Below are positions 52,539 through 61,253 of a stretch of DNA of 64,000 nucleotides, one piece after another. The stretch is from Variovorax sp. MHTC-1. GTDB taxonomy: Bacteria > Pseudomonadota > Gammaproteobacteria > Burkholderiales > Burkholderiaceae_C. The stretch lies in contig NZ_RWKI01000021.1 in NCBI RefSeq assembly GCF_003984645.1, positions 18,887 to 82,886 on the forward strand. Reading direction: 5' to 3'. The position numbers were made by a program, and so were the translations under genes. Numbering within the stretch: the stretch's first letter is position 1; every line of letters starts with the position of its first letter. The notes beneath the pieces were generated by a model. That model was not told the origin of the DNA. It did no database searches and saw nothing but the letters and a program-made list of their open reading frames with translations.

Positions 52539-52561
52539 GTCACAGCTCCTCGGCCTGTGAC
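52539..52561. promoter_or_regulatory. Inverted repeat after the LuxR-type gene
   Basis: GTCACAG and CTGTGAC arms with a 9-bp spacer, 12 bp after the LuxR-type stop and about 100 bp before the Tyr/Pro-rich gene. No T-tract, so a terminator is unlikely. The outward-facing GTCACA/TGTGAC arms resemble those at 25995-26018. Confidence 0.4.
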
Positions 52562-52660
52562 GTTTGGCAACGATCTTCACTCGCGAGACGGTGCACTTAC
52601 GCTGCGCTCGGCGCGTTGGTTGTTGAGATGGCACTTTTTGCCCTTTTCTCAGGAGTTCTT

Positions 52661-53026
52661 GTGAACCTCAACCGTTCTGTCTTTTTCAAGTATGTCGCGG
52701 CCGGTACCGCGATGGCCGCCGCGCTCTTCGCGGCAACGACGGCCAATGCCGGTGTGAGCTGGTCCGTAGGGATCAATGCACCCGGCGTGGCCATCGGCGT
52801 CGCCGAACCTGGCTCGGTTTACTACGAACCCGCCCCCGTCTATTCGCGCCCCGCGCCGATCTATTACCAGCCCGCGCCGCCTGTGTATTACCGTCCGCCT
52901 CCGCCTGCGTACTACCGTCCCGCGCCCGTGTATTACGGGCCGCCAGCCCCGGTGTACTACGGTCCAGGCTATCGCCATGGGTACCGCCATCACCACCGCC
53001 GGGATTGGGATGATCGGGACGACTGA
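52661..53026 (+). CDS. Secreted Tyr/Pro-repeat protein
   Basis: 121-aa exported protein of unknown function. GTG 52661 follows AGGAG. Signal peptide to about residue 34 (AAALFAATTANAG). The mature part, after GVSWSVGINAPGVAIGVAEPG, consists of imperfect repeats of the type PxPVYYxPAP (about 50-105), then a His/Arg-rich tail GYRHGYRHHHRRDWDD. Similar proteins are annotated as virulence-factor-like or hypothetical in Burkholderiales. The His/Tyr tail could bind metal (inference). Followed by two minus-strand small genes. Confidence 0.82.
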   Translation: MNLNRSVFFKYVAAGTAMAAALFAATTANAGVSWSVGINAPGVAIGVAEPGSVYYEPAPVYSRPAPIYYQPAPPVYYRPPPPAYYRPAPVYYGPPAPVYYGPGYRHGYRHHHRRDWDDRDD

Positions 53027-53050
53027 AGTCGGAAAGAGGCAAGCGCCTTT

Positions 53051-53167
53051 TCACCGCAGCATGCAGAACGGCCGGCCTTCGACGCCGGCCCAGACGCACG
53101 CGCGGATGCACGCGATCACGATGCGGGAATCCTGCCCTGACGGTATGTTTCTTATGATGATGAACAT
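53051..53167 (-). CDS. Very small protein (38 aa) with strong ribosome-binding site
   Basis: Predicted 38-aa protein beginning MFIIIRNIPSGQ and ending VEGRPFCMLR, with three cysteines and a moderately hydrophobic middle (SRIVIACIRACVWAG). GGAGGAG lies 5 nt before the ATG, a near-perfect Shine-Dalgarno, which is the main support. It begins 34 bp downstream of the other small gene (53202-53357) on the same strand, suggesting a two-gene transcript. Function unknown. Confidence 0.5.
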   Translation of the reverse strand: MFIIIRNIPSGQDSRIVIACIRACVWAGVEGRPFCMLR

Positions 53168-53201
53168 GGCTTCTCCTCCATGCATCTCGCGATCCGATGG
53201 T

Positions 53202-53357
53202 TCACGTCGCCCAATGCGAATAGTGAAGCACCACATAGCCGAGTGAATGCCAAAAGTGGGCTTCGGCCTGGCTGTTGGTGAAGATCCTCGAGCCATTCAG
53301 CCCGAGGCATTCGTAACCCCAACCCACTCCTGCCGAATCCAGAATGATCTTGTCCAT
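53202..53357 (-). CDS. Small hypothetical protein (51 aa)
   Basis: 51-aa protein MDKIILDSAGVGWGYECLGLN... with a Gly/aromatic-rich composition (WGYECLG, AHFWHSLGYVVLHYSHW) and no signal peptide or membrane helix. GGAGG lies about 7 nt before the ATG. The even, conserved-looking composition suggests a real gene. It lies between tRNA-Leu and the 38-aa gene; function unknown. Confidence 0.65.
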   Translation of the reverse strand: MDKIILDSAGVGWGYECLGLNGSRIFTNSQAEAHFWHSLGYVVLHYSHWAT

Positions 53358-53524
53358 GGCGCGCCTCCAATGCTTGAAGGTATAGGCGTTCGCGGACCTG
53401 GAAGCCAGCAGCCCGCGGCTGACCGCCTCGTCGGCTCCGGTGCGGATATCTTGTCCGGATTCATCCGGTGTGTGGGCGTCGGCTGCGGCTGACACGCAGG
53501 CGCCACTGCATGGCCGGGAGGCCA

Positions 53525-53610
53525 TGGTGCCCGGGGCCGGAATCGAACCGGCACACCTTTCGGTGGGGGATTTTGAGTCCCCTGCGTCTACCAATTTCAC
53601 CACCCGGGCA
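53525..53610 (-). tRNA. tRNA-Leu (anticodon CAA)
   Basis: Acceptor arm TGCCCGG paired with CCGGGCA, then an encoded CCA (53525-53527). The D-arm region is GTGAAATTGGTAGACGC, the anticodon stem GGGGA / TCCCC encloses CTCAAAA (anticodon CAA), a short variable arm ACC-GAAA-GGT follows (class II, as expected for Leu), and the T-arm is CCGG-TTCGATT-CCGG. It is divergent from cysM; a CATAAT -10-like sequence lies about 20 bp upstream (minus strand). Confidence 0.95.
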
Positions 53611-53650
53611 CGGAAGGGAGGCAGCCCAAAATTATGGCACAGTGCCTTCC

Positions 53651-54553
53651 ATGACATACCCGACGATTGAAGACGCGATCGGCAAGACGCCGCTGGTCGC
53701 GCTGCAGCGCATCGACGCGGCCGCGAACGCGAAGCGCGGTAACGTGATCCTTGGCAAGCTGGAAGGCAACAACCCGGCAGGTTCGGTCAAGGACCGTCCG
53801 GCGCTGTCGATGATCAAGCGGGCCGAGGAGCGCGGTGAAATCAAGCCCGGCGACACCCTGATCGAAGCGACCTCGGGCAATACCGGCATCGCGCTCGCGA
53901 TGGCGGCGGCCATCAAGGGCTACCGCATGGTGCTGATCATGCCGGAGGACTTGTCCGTCGAGCGCGCACAGACCATGAAAGCCTTCGGCGCAGAACTCGT
54001 GCTCACGCCCAAGAGCGGCGGAATGGAATACGCGCGCGACTTGGCCGAGCAGATGGTGGCGCAAGGCAAGGGCCGCGTGCTCGATCAGTTCGCCAACCCA
54101 GACAACCCGCGCATCCACTACGAGACCACGGGGCCCGAGATTTGGGCCGACACCGGCGGGCGCATCACGCATTTCGTGAGCGCGATGGGCACCACAGGCA
54201 CCATCACCGGCGTTTCGCACTTCCTGAAAGAAAAGAACCGCGAAGTGTGCATCGTTGGCGCGCAGCCCGAGGAAGGCTCGCGGATCCCGGGCATTCGCAA
54301 ATGGCCGGAGGAATACCTGCCCAAGATCTACGAGCCCAGCCGCGTCGACCAGCTGGTCCACGTGAGCCAGGACAACGCCGAGGAGATGTGCCGCCGGCTC
54401 GCGCGCGAGGAGGGCATCTTCGCGGGCATCTCGTCGGCCGGGGCGCTGTGGGTGGCGTTGGAGATCGCCAGGACGGTCGAGAACGCGACCATCGTCTTCG
54501 TGGTCTGCGACCGCGGCGACCGCTACCTGTCCACCGGTGTGTTTCCCGCCTGA
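53651..54553 (+). CDS. cysM: Cysteine synthase B (O-acetylserine sulfhydrylase)
   Basis: PLP-dependent enzyme making cysteine from O-acetylserine and sulfide or thiosulfate, 300 aa. The PLP Lys is K47 in NPAGSVKDRPA; the phosphate loop SGNTGIALAMAAA and the Ser of the C-terminal ISSAGALWVAL follow. MTYPTIEDAIGKTPLVALQRI is a CysM-type N-terminus. Divergent from tRNA-Leu with a 40-bp gap; likely followed in an operon by the Nudix gene (7-bp gap). Confidence 0.96.
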   Translation: MTYPTIEDAIGKTPLVALQRIDAAANAKRGNVILGKLEGNNPAGSVKDRPALSMIKRAEERGEIKPGDTLIEATSGNTGIALAMAAAIKGYRMVLIMPEDLSVERAQTMKAFGAELVLTPKSGGMEYARDLAEQMVAQGKGRVLDQFANPDNPRIHYETTGPEIWADTGGRITHFVSAMGTTGTITGVSHFLKEKNREVCIVGAQPEEGSRIPGIRKWPEEYLPKIYEPSRVDQLVHVSQDNAEEMCRRLAREEGIFAGISSAGALWVALEIARTVENATIVFVVCDRGDRYLSTGVFPA

Positions 54554-54560
54554 ACGCGAA

Positions 54561-55103
54561 ATGTCCGAGCACAAGTTCTGCCCGGCCTGCGCCACGCCGC
54601 TGGCCCACATCGAGCTGGCCGAGGACGGCGGGCCGAAGTCACGCCTGCGCTGCCCATCCTGCGGCTGGACCCATTGGAACAACCCGACACCGGTGCTGGC
54701 CGCGATCATCGAGTACCGCGGCCAGGTGCTGCTGGCGCGCAATGCCGCGTGGCCGCACAAGATGTATGCGCTGATCACCGGCTTCATGGAGGCCGGCGAG
54801 ACGCCGCAGGAGGGCATCGCGCGCGAGATCAAGGAAGAGACGAACCTGGACGCCAGCGCGTTGAACCTGGTCGGCGTGTACGACTTCCAGCGCATGAACC
54901 AGGTGATCATTGCCTACCACGCGGTGGCCGATGGCGAGGTGCGCCTGTCGCCCGAACTGGTCGACTACCGGCTCTACGAGCTTGGCGCCCTCAAGTGCTG
55001 GCCGGCCGGCACCGGCTACGCGCTGGCCGATTGGCTGCGCACTCGCGGGCACGAGCCCCAGTTCATGGACTGGCCGCGGCCGGCAACCCCCGTGGCCGAA
55101 TGA
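54561..55103 (+). CDS. Nudix hydrolase with N-terminal zinc ribbon
   Basis: 180-aa hydrolase. A zinc ribbon (FCPACA, then RCPSCGW) occupies residues 5-45, then the Nudix domain with the box GFMEAGETPQEGIAREIKEETNL at about 85-107. The arrangement resembles NADH pyrophosphatase NudC, but the protein is shorter. It probably hydrolyses NADH, capped RNA or another nucleoside diphosphate derivative. Follows cysM after 7 bp. Confidence 0.9.
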   Translation: MSEHKFCPACATPLAHIELAEDGGPKSRLRCPSCGWTHWNNPTPVLAAIIEYRGQVLLARNAAWPHKMYALITGFMEAGETPQEGIAREIKEETNLDASALNLVGVYDFQRMNQVIIAYHAVADGEVRLSPELVDYRLYELGALKCWPAGTGYALADWLRTRGHEPQFMDWPRPATPVAE

Positions 55104-55144
55104 GCTGCCTAGAATCGACGCAGCTTCAAGGACAGGACAAGGCG

Positions 55145-55372
55145 ATGGACATCCACAAAGAAATCGACACCCGCGGACTCAACTGTCCGCTGCCCATCCT
55201 GAAGGCCAAGAAATCGCTCAATGAGATGCAGAGCGGCCAGTTGCTGAAGGTGGTGTCCACGGATCCGGGCTCGGTGCGCGATTTCCAGGCGTTCGCACGC
55301 CAGACCGGCAACGACCTGGTCGAACAACAGACCGTCGGCACCGATTTCATCCACGTGCTGCGCCGCCGCTGA
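55145..55372 (+). CDS. TusA-family sulfur carrier/transferase
   Basis: 75-aa sulfur-relay protein. The CPxP motif is in TRGLNCPLPILKAKK with the persulfide Cys at C14, followed by VVSTDPGSVRDFQAFARQTGNDLVEQ. Its position near cysM fits sulfur metabolism; whether it serves tRNA thiolation (TusA) or another sulfur path is open. ATG 55145 was chosen because it begins the domain. The SGNH hydrolase gene starts 10 bp later. Confidence 0.93.
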   Translation: MDIHKEIDTRGLNCPLPILKAKKSLNEMQSGQLLKVVSTDPGSVRDFQAFARQTGNDLVEQQTVGTDFIHVLRRR

Positions 55373-55382
55373 CGGTGCCGCC

Positions 55383-56495
55383 GTGAAGCGCAGCGCACGC
55401 ATTGCCGTACTGGCGCTTGCGCTGGCCGCCGCGGCCGCGCTGCTCACGTTGACCCTCTGGAGCGACGGCATGCCGCCCGATACCCCGCATCGTCCTCTGT
55501 CCAAGGCGATTCCGCTCGCTGTGCTTGGCGACTCGAACAGTCATTCCTACCAGGACCATGCCTGGTTTCCTTCCGATACCACCGAGCGTGGCGGCGCGTG
55601 GCGTTCACGCACTTTCCAGTGGACCGAGGTGCTCGCGCGCCTGCGCGGGCAGGAGCTGGACCTGGGGCCCTGGGTCCCCTGGGGTCGGCCCGGTGTGGTG
55701 GCGTGGGCGCGCGAACAACTGGGCCTGCGCGGCGGCCGGGCTCCGAAAAAGGAGGACTATCTCTACAACTTCGCGAATTCCGGTGCCGCTTGCAAAAACC
55801 TCATGGGAGGCCGTTTTCGCCAAGCGCCGCGCCTGGTCGCGCTGATGGACGAGGAGCCCGAGCGCTGGATGCGCGGCCTGGTGGTGATCCGCATCGGCCT
55901 CAATAGCTGGAGCGGACTGCTGGATCTCCAGGCGCGCGATCCTTCGGCGCCCGAACTGCGTGCCGCCACGGCCTATTGCGCCGGCGAGATCGGTGCCGCG
56001 GTCGCATTGATCCATGCCTCGCACCCGTCGACGCGCATCCTCCTGGTGGGCATCGGCAACGAAGCGGACGACCCCGCCAACTTCGATCGATGGCAATCGG
56101 CAGCCGAAACCACGAACATCGCGGCCGCGCTCGACGGCTTCAATGCAGCCATCCGCCGGTTGGCCGGCAGTGACCCCCGCCTGGCGTATTTCGACGATCT
56201 CGCGTGGTTCCAGGCCCGTTGGGGGTCGCGCAGTGCCGATGGCAAGCCGGACTACAAGACGGTCGCAATCGGCTCGACGCTGCAGGTGACGAACACGATT
56301 GGCGACGATCCCCGCAACGCCTTGCTGGCCGACCGCCACACCGGGCTGGCGTGGAACGCTCTGTGGGCGCAAGCCCTCGTGGCGCGCGTGAAGGATGCTT
56401 TCGGCCTACCGCTGACGCCGATCGCCGATGAGGAGTTGGTCCGCTTCCTCGAGCCGCTGGTGCTGTCGAATCCGCCTAAAGCTCCAGGCTCTTGA
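55383..56495 (+). CDS. SGNH/GDSL-type hydrolase, membrane-anchored or secreted
   Basis: 370-aa esterase-like protein. N-terminal signal/anchor at about 6-26. Block I reads AVLGDSNSHSY (catalytic S51), block II/III around NFANSGAA and VVIRIGLNSWSG, and block V LADRHTGLAW (D317, H319). GTG 55383 lies 10 bp after the tusA-like stop. The substrate is unknown; cell-envelope polysaccharide acetyl groups are possible. Its last 20 bp overlap the 3' end of galU on the opposite strand. Confidence 0.85.
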   Translation: MKRSARIAVLALALAAAAALLTLTLWSDGMPPDTPHRPLSKAIPLAVLGDSNSHSYQDHAWFPSDTTERGGAWRSRTFQWTEVLARLRGQELDLGPWVPWGRPGVVAWAREQLGLRGGRAPKKEDYLYNFANSGAACKNLMGGRFRQAPRLVALMDEEPERWMRGLVVIRIGLNSWSGLLDLQARDPSAPELRAATAYCAGEIGAAVALIHASHPSTRILLVGIGNEADDPANFDRWQSAAETTNIAAALDGFNAAIRRLAGSDPRLAYFDDLAWFQARWGSRSADGKPDYKTVAIGSTLQVTNTIGDDPRNALLADRHTGLAWNALWAQALVARVKDAFGLPLTPIADEELVRFLEPLVLSNPPKAPGS

Positions 56496-57366
56496 GGTAG
56501 TCGCGGAACTCGCCGCCCACCTCCGGGTGCGCGAGTGCAAGCTCGACGGTGGCCTGCAGGAAGCCTTCCTTGCTGCCGCAGTCGTAGCGCACGCCCTTGT
56601 AGGCATAGGCGTAGACCGATTCCTTCTTCATGAGCGCGGCGATGCCGTCGGTCAATTGGATCTCGCCGCCGGCGCCCTTGGGCTGGTTGCGAATCTCCTC
56701 GAACACGCCCGGGGTCAGGATGTAGCGGCCTGCCACGCCGAGGCGCGAGGGCGCGTCCTCCGGCTTCGGCTTCTCGACCATGCGATTGACCTTGACCAGG
56801 CCTTCCTCGATCGTGTCGCCGGCCACGATGCCGTAGCGCTTGACGTGTTCGAGCGGCACTTCCTGCACCGCCAGCAAGGAACCGCCAAGCCTGCCGAAAG
56901 CGCGTGTCATCTGCGCCAGCACGGGTTCGCCGTTCTCGGGGCCGACCATCAGGTCATCGGCCAGCAGCACCGCGAAGGGTTCGTCGCCGACCAGGTGTTC
57001 GGCGCACAGCACGGCGTGCCCCAGTCCGAGCATGCGGGGCTGGCGCACATAGGAGCAGGTCATGTCGTCCGGCATCACCGAACGTGCGATCTCGAGCAGC
57101 GCAAGCTTGTTGCTGGCCTCGAGCTGGCTTTCGAGCTCGTAGGCGGTGTCGTAGTGGTCTTCGATCGCACGCTTGTTGCGCCCGGTGACGAAGATCATGT
57201 CGCGAATGCCGGCAGCGTAGGCTTCTTCGACCGCGTACTGGATCAGGGGCTTGTCCACCACCGGCAGCATTTCCTTGGGCTGCGCCTTGGTGGCTGGCAG
57301 AAAACGGGTGCCGAAGCCTGCGACGGGAAACACGGCCTTGCGAATGCGCGCTGGTGAAGTGGACAT
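56476..57366 (-). CDS. galU: UTP-glucose-1-phosphate uridylyltransferase
   Basis: Makes UDP-glucose for envelope polysaccharide, 296 aa. The nucleotidyltransferase motif GFGTRFLPATKAQPKEMLP is at about residue 15, with DKPLIQYAVEEAYAAGI; the Asp of LLADDLMVGP and the FVTGRNKRAIEDHYD segment are conserved. Start MSTSPARIRKAVFPVAG at 57366. Convergent and overlapping (20 bp) with the SGNH hydrolase gene; valS lies upstream on the same strand with 94 bp between. Confidence 0.96.
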   Translation of the reverse strand: MSTSPARIRKAVFPVAGFGTRFLPATKAQPKEMLPVVDKPLIQYAVEEAYAAGIRDMIFVTGRNKRAIEDHYDTAYELESQLEASNKLALLEIARSVMPDDMTCSYVRQPRMLGLGHAVLCAEHLVGDEPFAVLLADDLMVGPENGEPVLAQMTRAFGRLGGSLLAVQEVPLEHVKRYGIVAGDTIEEGLVKVNRMVEKPKPEDAPSRLGVAGRYILTPGVFEEIRNQPKGAGGEIQLTDGIAALMKKESVYAYAYKGVRYDCGSKEGFLQATVELALAHPEVGGEFRDYLKSLEL

Positions 57367-57460
57367 GGGCTTTGCGTCTGATCGGGAAGGATGGATCGGA
57401 GGAGGAACGGCGCCTTTGCGCCGAACCCGAATACTAAAGCTCTCCGATGTCGAACGTCTG

Positions 57461-60331
57461 TCAGCCGAGGCGCACAAGCTGGTCGCGCAGCCGCTCGAGC
57501 GTGGCGCTGAAGTCCGCGAGCCGCTTGCGCTCCTGCTCGATTACCGCGGGCGGCGCCTTGGCGACAAAGGCTTCGTTGCCTAGCTTGCTGTTGACCTTGA
57601 CGATCTCGCCTTCGACGCGCGCCAGTTCCTTGCCGATGCGGGCTTTTTCCGCGGCCTTGTCGATCTCCATGTGCAGGCAGATGCGCACGTTGCCGACCAC
57701 TGCCACCGGCGCCGCCTCGGCAGCCGCAGCCCAGTCGGATGCGTGGTCGAAGACCTTCACTTCCTTGAGCTTGGCCAGCGCCTGCAGCACCGGTGCGGCA
57801 TCGCGCAGAAAGGCGCTGCTCGCGTTGTCGTCGGCCACGGCATACAGCGGCAGGCGCGTGGCGGGCGAGACATTCATTTCGCCGCGCAGCGTGCGGCAGG
57901 CATCGACCAGCGACTTGAGCCGCGCGACGTGGGCCTCGGCCGCTTCGTCGATTTTCTCGGGCTGGGTCTTCGGATAGGCTGCGATCATGACCGACTCGCC
58001 CCGGCGGCCGGCCACGGGAGCCACCTTCTGCCAGAGCTCTTCGGTGATGAAGGGAATGACCGGATGCGCCAGTCGCAACAGCGTTTCGAGCGTGCGGATC
58101 AGCGTGCGGCGCGTGGCGCGCTTCTGCGCGTCGTCGCCCTGCTGGATCTGCACCTTGGCGATCTCGAGGTACCAGTCGCAGAACTCGTCCCAGGCGAACT
58201 GATAGATCGCATTGGCGACGTTGTCGAGCCGGTAGTCTTCGAAGCCCTTGGCGACCTCGGCCTCGACGCGCTGCAGCTGCGAGCTGATCCAGCGGTCGGC
58301 TTGGCTGAACTTGAGGTAGCCATGAGCCGGGCCGCCGACGGCGCATTCTTCCTTGGTGTGCTCGCGCAGACCGCAGTCCTGGCCTTCGCAGTTCATCAGC
58401 ACGAAGCGCGTCGCGTTCCAGAGCTTGTTGCAGAAGTTGCGGTAGCCCTCGCAGCGCTTGTGGTCGAAGTTGATGTTGCGGCCCAGCGAGGCGAGCGACG
58501 CGAAGGTGAAGCGCAGCGCATCGGCGCCGAAAGCCGGGATGCCGTTTGGGAATTCCTTCTGCGTGTTCTTGCGCACGGCGGGCGCGGTCTCGGGCCGGCG
58601 CAGGCCCTGCGTGCGCTTGTCCAGCAGCTCGGGCAGCGCGATGCCGTCGATCAGGTCGACCGGGTCGAGCACATTGCCCTCGGACTTGCTCATCTTGTGG
58701 CCGTGCGAGTCGCGCACCAGGCCGTGGATGTAGACGTGCTTGAAAGGCACGCGGCCGGTGAAGTGCTTGGTCATCATGATCATCCGGGCGACCCAGAAGA
58801 AGATGATGTCGTAGCCCGTGACCAGCACGCTGGAGGGCAGGTAGAGGTCGTAGTCCAGTGTCTTCTCGGGCCAGCCGAGCGAGGAGAAGGGCACCAGCGC
58901 CGAGGAGTACCAGGTGTCGAGCACGTCCGCGTCGCGCATGAGCTTCTTGCCGGGCGCCTTGGCTTGCGCTTCGACCTCGTCGTGTGCCACGTAGACCTTG
59001 CCGTCCTCGTCGTACCAGGCCGGGATCTGGTGGCCCCACCAGAGCTGGCGCGAGATGGTCCAGTCCTGGATGTTCTCCATCCAGTGGTTGTAGGTGTTGA
59101 CCCAGTTCTCGGGCACGAAGCTCACTTCGCCCGAGCGCACCGCATCGATGGCCTTCTGCGCGATCGACTGGCCTCCGGCGTCAGGCTTGGTCATGGCGAC
59201 GAACCATTGGTCGGTCAGCATCGGCTCGACGACGGCGCCCGTGCGTGCGCAGCGCGGTACCGTGAGCTTGTGCTTCTTGGTTTCGACCAGAAGGCCGAGC
59301 GCCTCGAGGTCGGCCACCACCGCCTTGCGCGCGACGAAGCGGTCGAGCCCCCGGTATTTTTCGGGGGCGTTGTCGTTGATCGCGGCGTCCAGCGTCAGCA
59401 CGCCGAGGGTCTGCAGGCCGTGGCGCTGGCCGACGGCGTAGTCGTTGTGGTCGTGCGCGGGCGTGACCTTGACCACGCCGGTGCCGAATTCGCGGTCGAC
59501 GTAGTCGTCGGCGATCACCGGGATCAGGCGGTCCACCAGAGGCAGCTTGACGCGCCGGCCGATCAGTTGCTTGTAGCGCTCGTCCTCGGGGTGCACCATG
59601 ACGGCGACGTCGCCGAGCATGGTCTCGGGCCGGGTGGTCGCCACCGTGAGGGTGCCCGTGCCGTCTTCGAGCGGATAGGCGATGTGCCAGAGGAAGCCAT
59701 CTTCCTCTTCGCTCTCGACCTCGAGGTCGCTCACCGCGGTCTTGAGCACCGGATCCCAGTTCACCAGCCGCTTGCCCCGGTAGATCAGGCCTTCTTCATA
59801 GAGCTGCACGAAGGTTTGCGTGACGACCTTCGAGAGCTTCTCGTCCATCGTGAAGTATTCGCGGCTCCAATCGACCGTGTCGCCCATGCGGCGCATCTGG
59901 TTGGTGATGGTGTTGCCCGACTGCTCTTTCCACTCCCACACGCGGGCGACGAAGTTCTTGCGACCCAGGTCGTGGCGGCTGATCTTCTGTTCCTGCAGCT
60001 GGCGCTCGACCACGATCTGGGTCGCGATGCCCGCGTGGTCGGTGCCTGGCATCCACAGCGTGTTGTCGCCCTTCATGCGGTGGTAGCGCGCGAGGCTGTC
60101 CATGATCGTCTGGTTGAACGCATGGCCCATGTGCAGCGTGCCGGTCACGTTCGGCGGCGGCAGCTGGATCGCGAAGGAGGGCGCGCCGTCTTTCGGTTGC
60201 CCAGTGCCGCGGAAACCCGCGACCGCATAGCCGCGCCGTTCCCACTCGGGACCCCAGTGCGCCTCGAGGGCGGCGGGTTCGAAGGATTTGGAAAGGCTCT
60301 CGAGGCCGGGTTGGGACAAGGTGTCGCTCAT
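57461..60331 (-). CDS. valS: Valyl-tRNA synthetase
   Basis: Class Ia synthetase, 956 aa. HIGH motif in PPPNVTGTLHMGHAF (about 57-71), editing domain, KMSKS in GHKMSKSEGN (about 577), anticodon-binding domain, and the C-terminal coiled-coil arm (DKAAEKARIGKELARVEGEIVKVNSKL). Start MSDTLSQPGLESLSK at 60331. Divergent from yaaA with a 136-bp gap. The expected length and complete motifs give no sign of damage. Confidence 0.98.
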   Translation of the reverse strand: MSDTLSQPGLESLSKSFEPAALEAHWGPEWERRGYAVAGFRGTGQPKDGAPSFAIQLPPPNVTGTLHMGHAFNQTIMDSLARYHRMKGDNTLWMPGTDHAGIATQIVVERQLQEQKISRHDLGRKNFVARVWEWKEQSGNTITNQMRRMGDTVDWSREYFTMDEKLSKVVTQTFVQLYEEGLIYRGKRLVNWDPVLKTAVSDLEVESEEEDGFLWHIAYPLEDGTGTLTVATTRPETMLGDVAVMVHPEDERYKQLIGRRVKLPLVDRLIPVIADDYVDREFGTGVVKVTPAHDHNDYAVGQRHGLQTLGVLTLDAAINDNAPEKYRGLDRFVARKAVVADLEALGLLVETKKHKLTVPRCARTGAVVEPMLTDQWFVAMTKPDAGGQSIAQKAIDAVRSGEVSFVPENWVNTYNHWMENIQDWTISRQLWWGHQIPAWYDEDGKVYVAHDEVEAQAKAPGKKLMRDADVLDTWYSSALVPFSSLGWPEKTLDYDLYLPSSVLVTGYDIIFFWVARMIMMTKHFTGRVPFKHVYIHGLVRDSHGHKMSKSEGNVLDPVDLIDGIALPELLDKRTQGLRRPETAPAVRKNTQKEFPNGIPAFGADALRFTFASLASLGRNINFDHKRCEGYRNFCNKLWNATRFVLMNCEGQDCGLREHTKEECAVGGPAHGYLKFSQADRWISSQLQRVEAEVAKGFEDYRLDNVANAIYQFAWDEFCDWYLEIAKVQIQQGDDAQKRATRRTLIRTLETLLRLAHPVIPFITEELWQKVAPVAGRRGESVMIAAYPKTQPEKIDEAAEAHVARLKSLVDACRTLRGEMNVSPATRLPLYAVADDNASSAFLRDAAPVLQALAKLKEVKVFDHASDWAAAAEAAPVAVVGNVRICLHMEIDKAAEKARIGKELARVEGEIVKVNSKLGNEAFVAKAPPAVIEQERKRLADFSATLERLRDQLVRLG

Positions 60332-60467
60332 GGCGGTGCAAAGACGAGCGGCATCCCGCAGGATGCCGCTGGTGGGGGTGGATGAGCGAAGGATTTTATT
60401 CGACTGCGGCGTGCGCCGTGTTCGATGCCTCGAGAGCAATCCGTCCGGGCCCGAAGATAATTCAGAG

Positions 60468-61253
60468 ATGCTGTTTTTGATCTCGCCTGCGAAGTCGCTC
60501 GACTACGACACCCCGGTACCCGATGCGCTGCCCGCCACTCAGCCTCGTTTCGAAGGGCCGCGGGGCCCGGCCGCCGAGCTGATCAAGCTGCTGCGGCAGA
60601 AGTCGCCGCAACAGATCGCCGAACTCATGCGCCTGTCGGACAAGCTGTCCGCGCTCAATGTGGCGCGCTACGCTGCCTGGACCCCCAAGGGGACGGAGAA
60701 GAACGCCAAGCAGGCTGCGCTGGCCTTCGACGGCGATGTCTATGGTGGGCTCGACGCGAACACGCTCAGCGCGGCGCAGCTGGCCTGGGCGCAGGATCAT
60801 GTCTGCATCCTGAGCGGCCTCTACGGCGTGCTCCGGCCGCTCGATCGGCTGCAGCCCTACAGGCTCGAGATGGGGACGCAGCTGGCCAATGGCCACGGCA
60901 AGGACCTCTATGCCTTCTGGAACTCACGCATTGCCGGCTACTTGAACGAGCGTCTCCAGGCGGATCGCACGCCGGTCGTGATCAACCTCGCTTCGCAGGA
61001 GTACTTCAGGTCGGTCGACCAGAAGGTGCTCAGGGCGCGAGTGATCGAATGCGTGTTCGAGGAATGGAAGAACGGCAAGTACAAGGTCATCAGTTTCTTC
61101 GCTAAGCGCGCCCGCGGCCTGATGGCGCGCTGGGCCGTGCTGCACAAGGCGGCCACGCCCAAGGTGCTGGAGAAGTTCGATCTCGAGGGCTACGGCTTCG
61201 ATGCCGGGGCATCGTCGCCCGAGCGCTTCGTATTCAGGAGGAGAGCGGCATGA
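60468..61253 (+). CDS. yaaA: YaaA family peroxide stress protein (UPF0246)
   Basis: 261-aa protein related to E. coli YaaA, which limits intracellular iron and DNA damage during peroxide stress and has DNA-binding ability. Family segments: MLFLISPAKSLDYDTP at the N-terminus, LSGLYGVLRPLDRLQPYRLEMGT, NLASQEYFRSVD and VISFFAKRARGLMARW. ATG 60468 begins the first motif. It ends in a 4-bp ATGA overlap with the 2OG oxygenase gene. Confidence 0.94.
   Translation: MLFLISPAKSLDYDTPVPDALPATQPRFEGPRGPAAELIKLLRQKSPQQIAELMRLSDKLSALNVARYAAWTPKGTEKNAKQAALAFDGDVYGGLDANTLSAAQLAWAQDHVCILSGLYGVLRPLDRLQPYRLEMGTQLANGHGKDLYAFWNSRIAGYLNERLQADRTPVVINLASQEYFRSVDQKVLRARVIECVFEEWKNGKYKVISFFAKRARGLMARWAVLHKAATPKVLEKFDLEGYGFDAGASSPERFVFRRRAA

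Noticed and set aside
52842..52970. Tandem DNA repeat or CRISPR-like array
   Set aside because: Periodic pattern comes from Tyr/Pro codons inside an expressed gene; units are short and contiguous without spacers.
53525..53610. Possible mobile-element insertion at tRNA-Leu
   Set aside because: No integrase, no duplicated tRNA 3' end seen nearby, and normal housekeeping genes on one side.
57671..60385. 904-codon plus-strand open frame opposite valS
   Set aside because: Antisense shadow of valS; no domain or ribosome-binding support.
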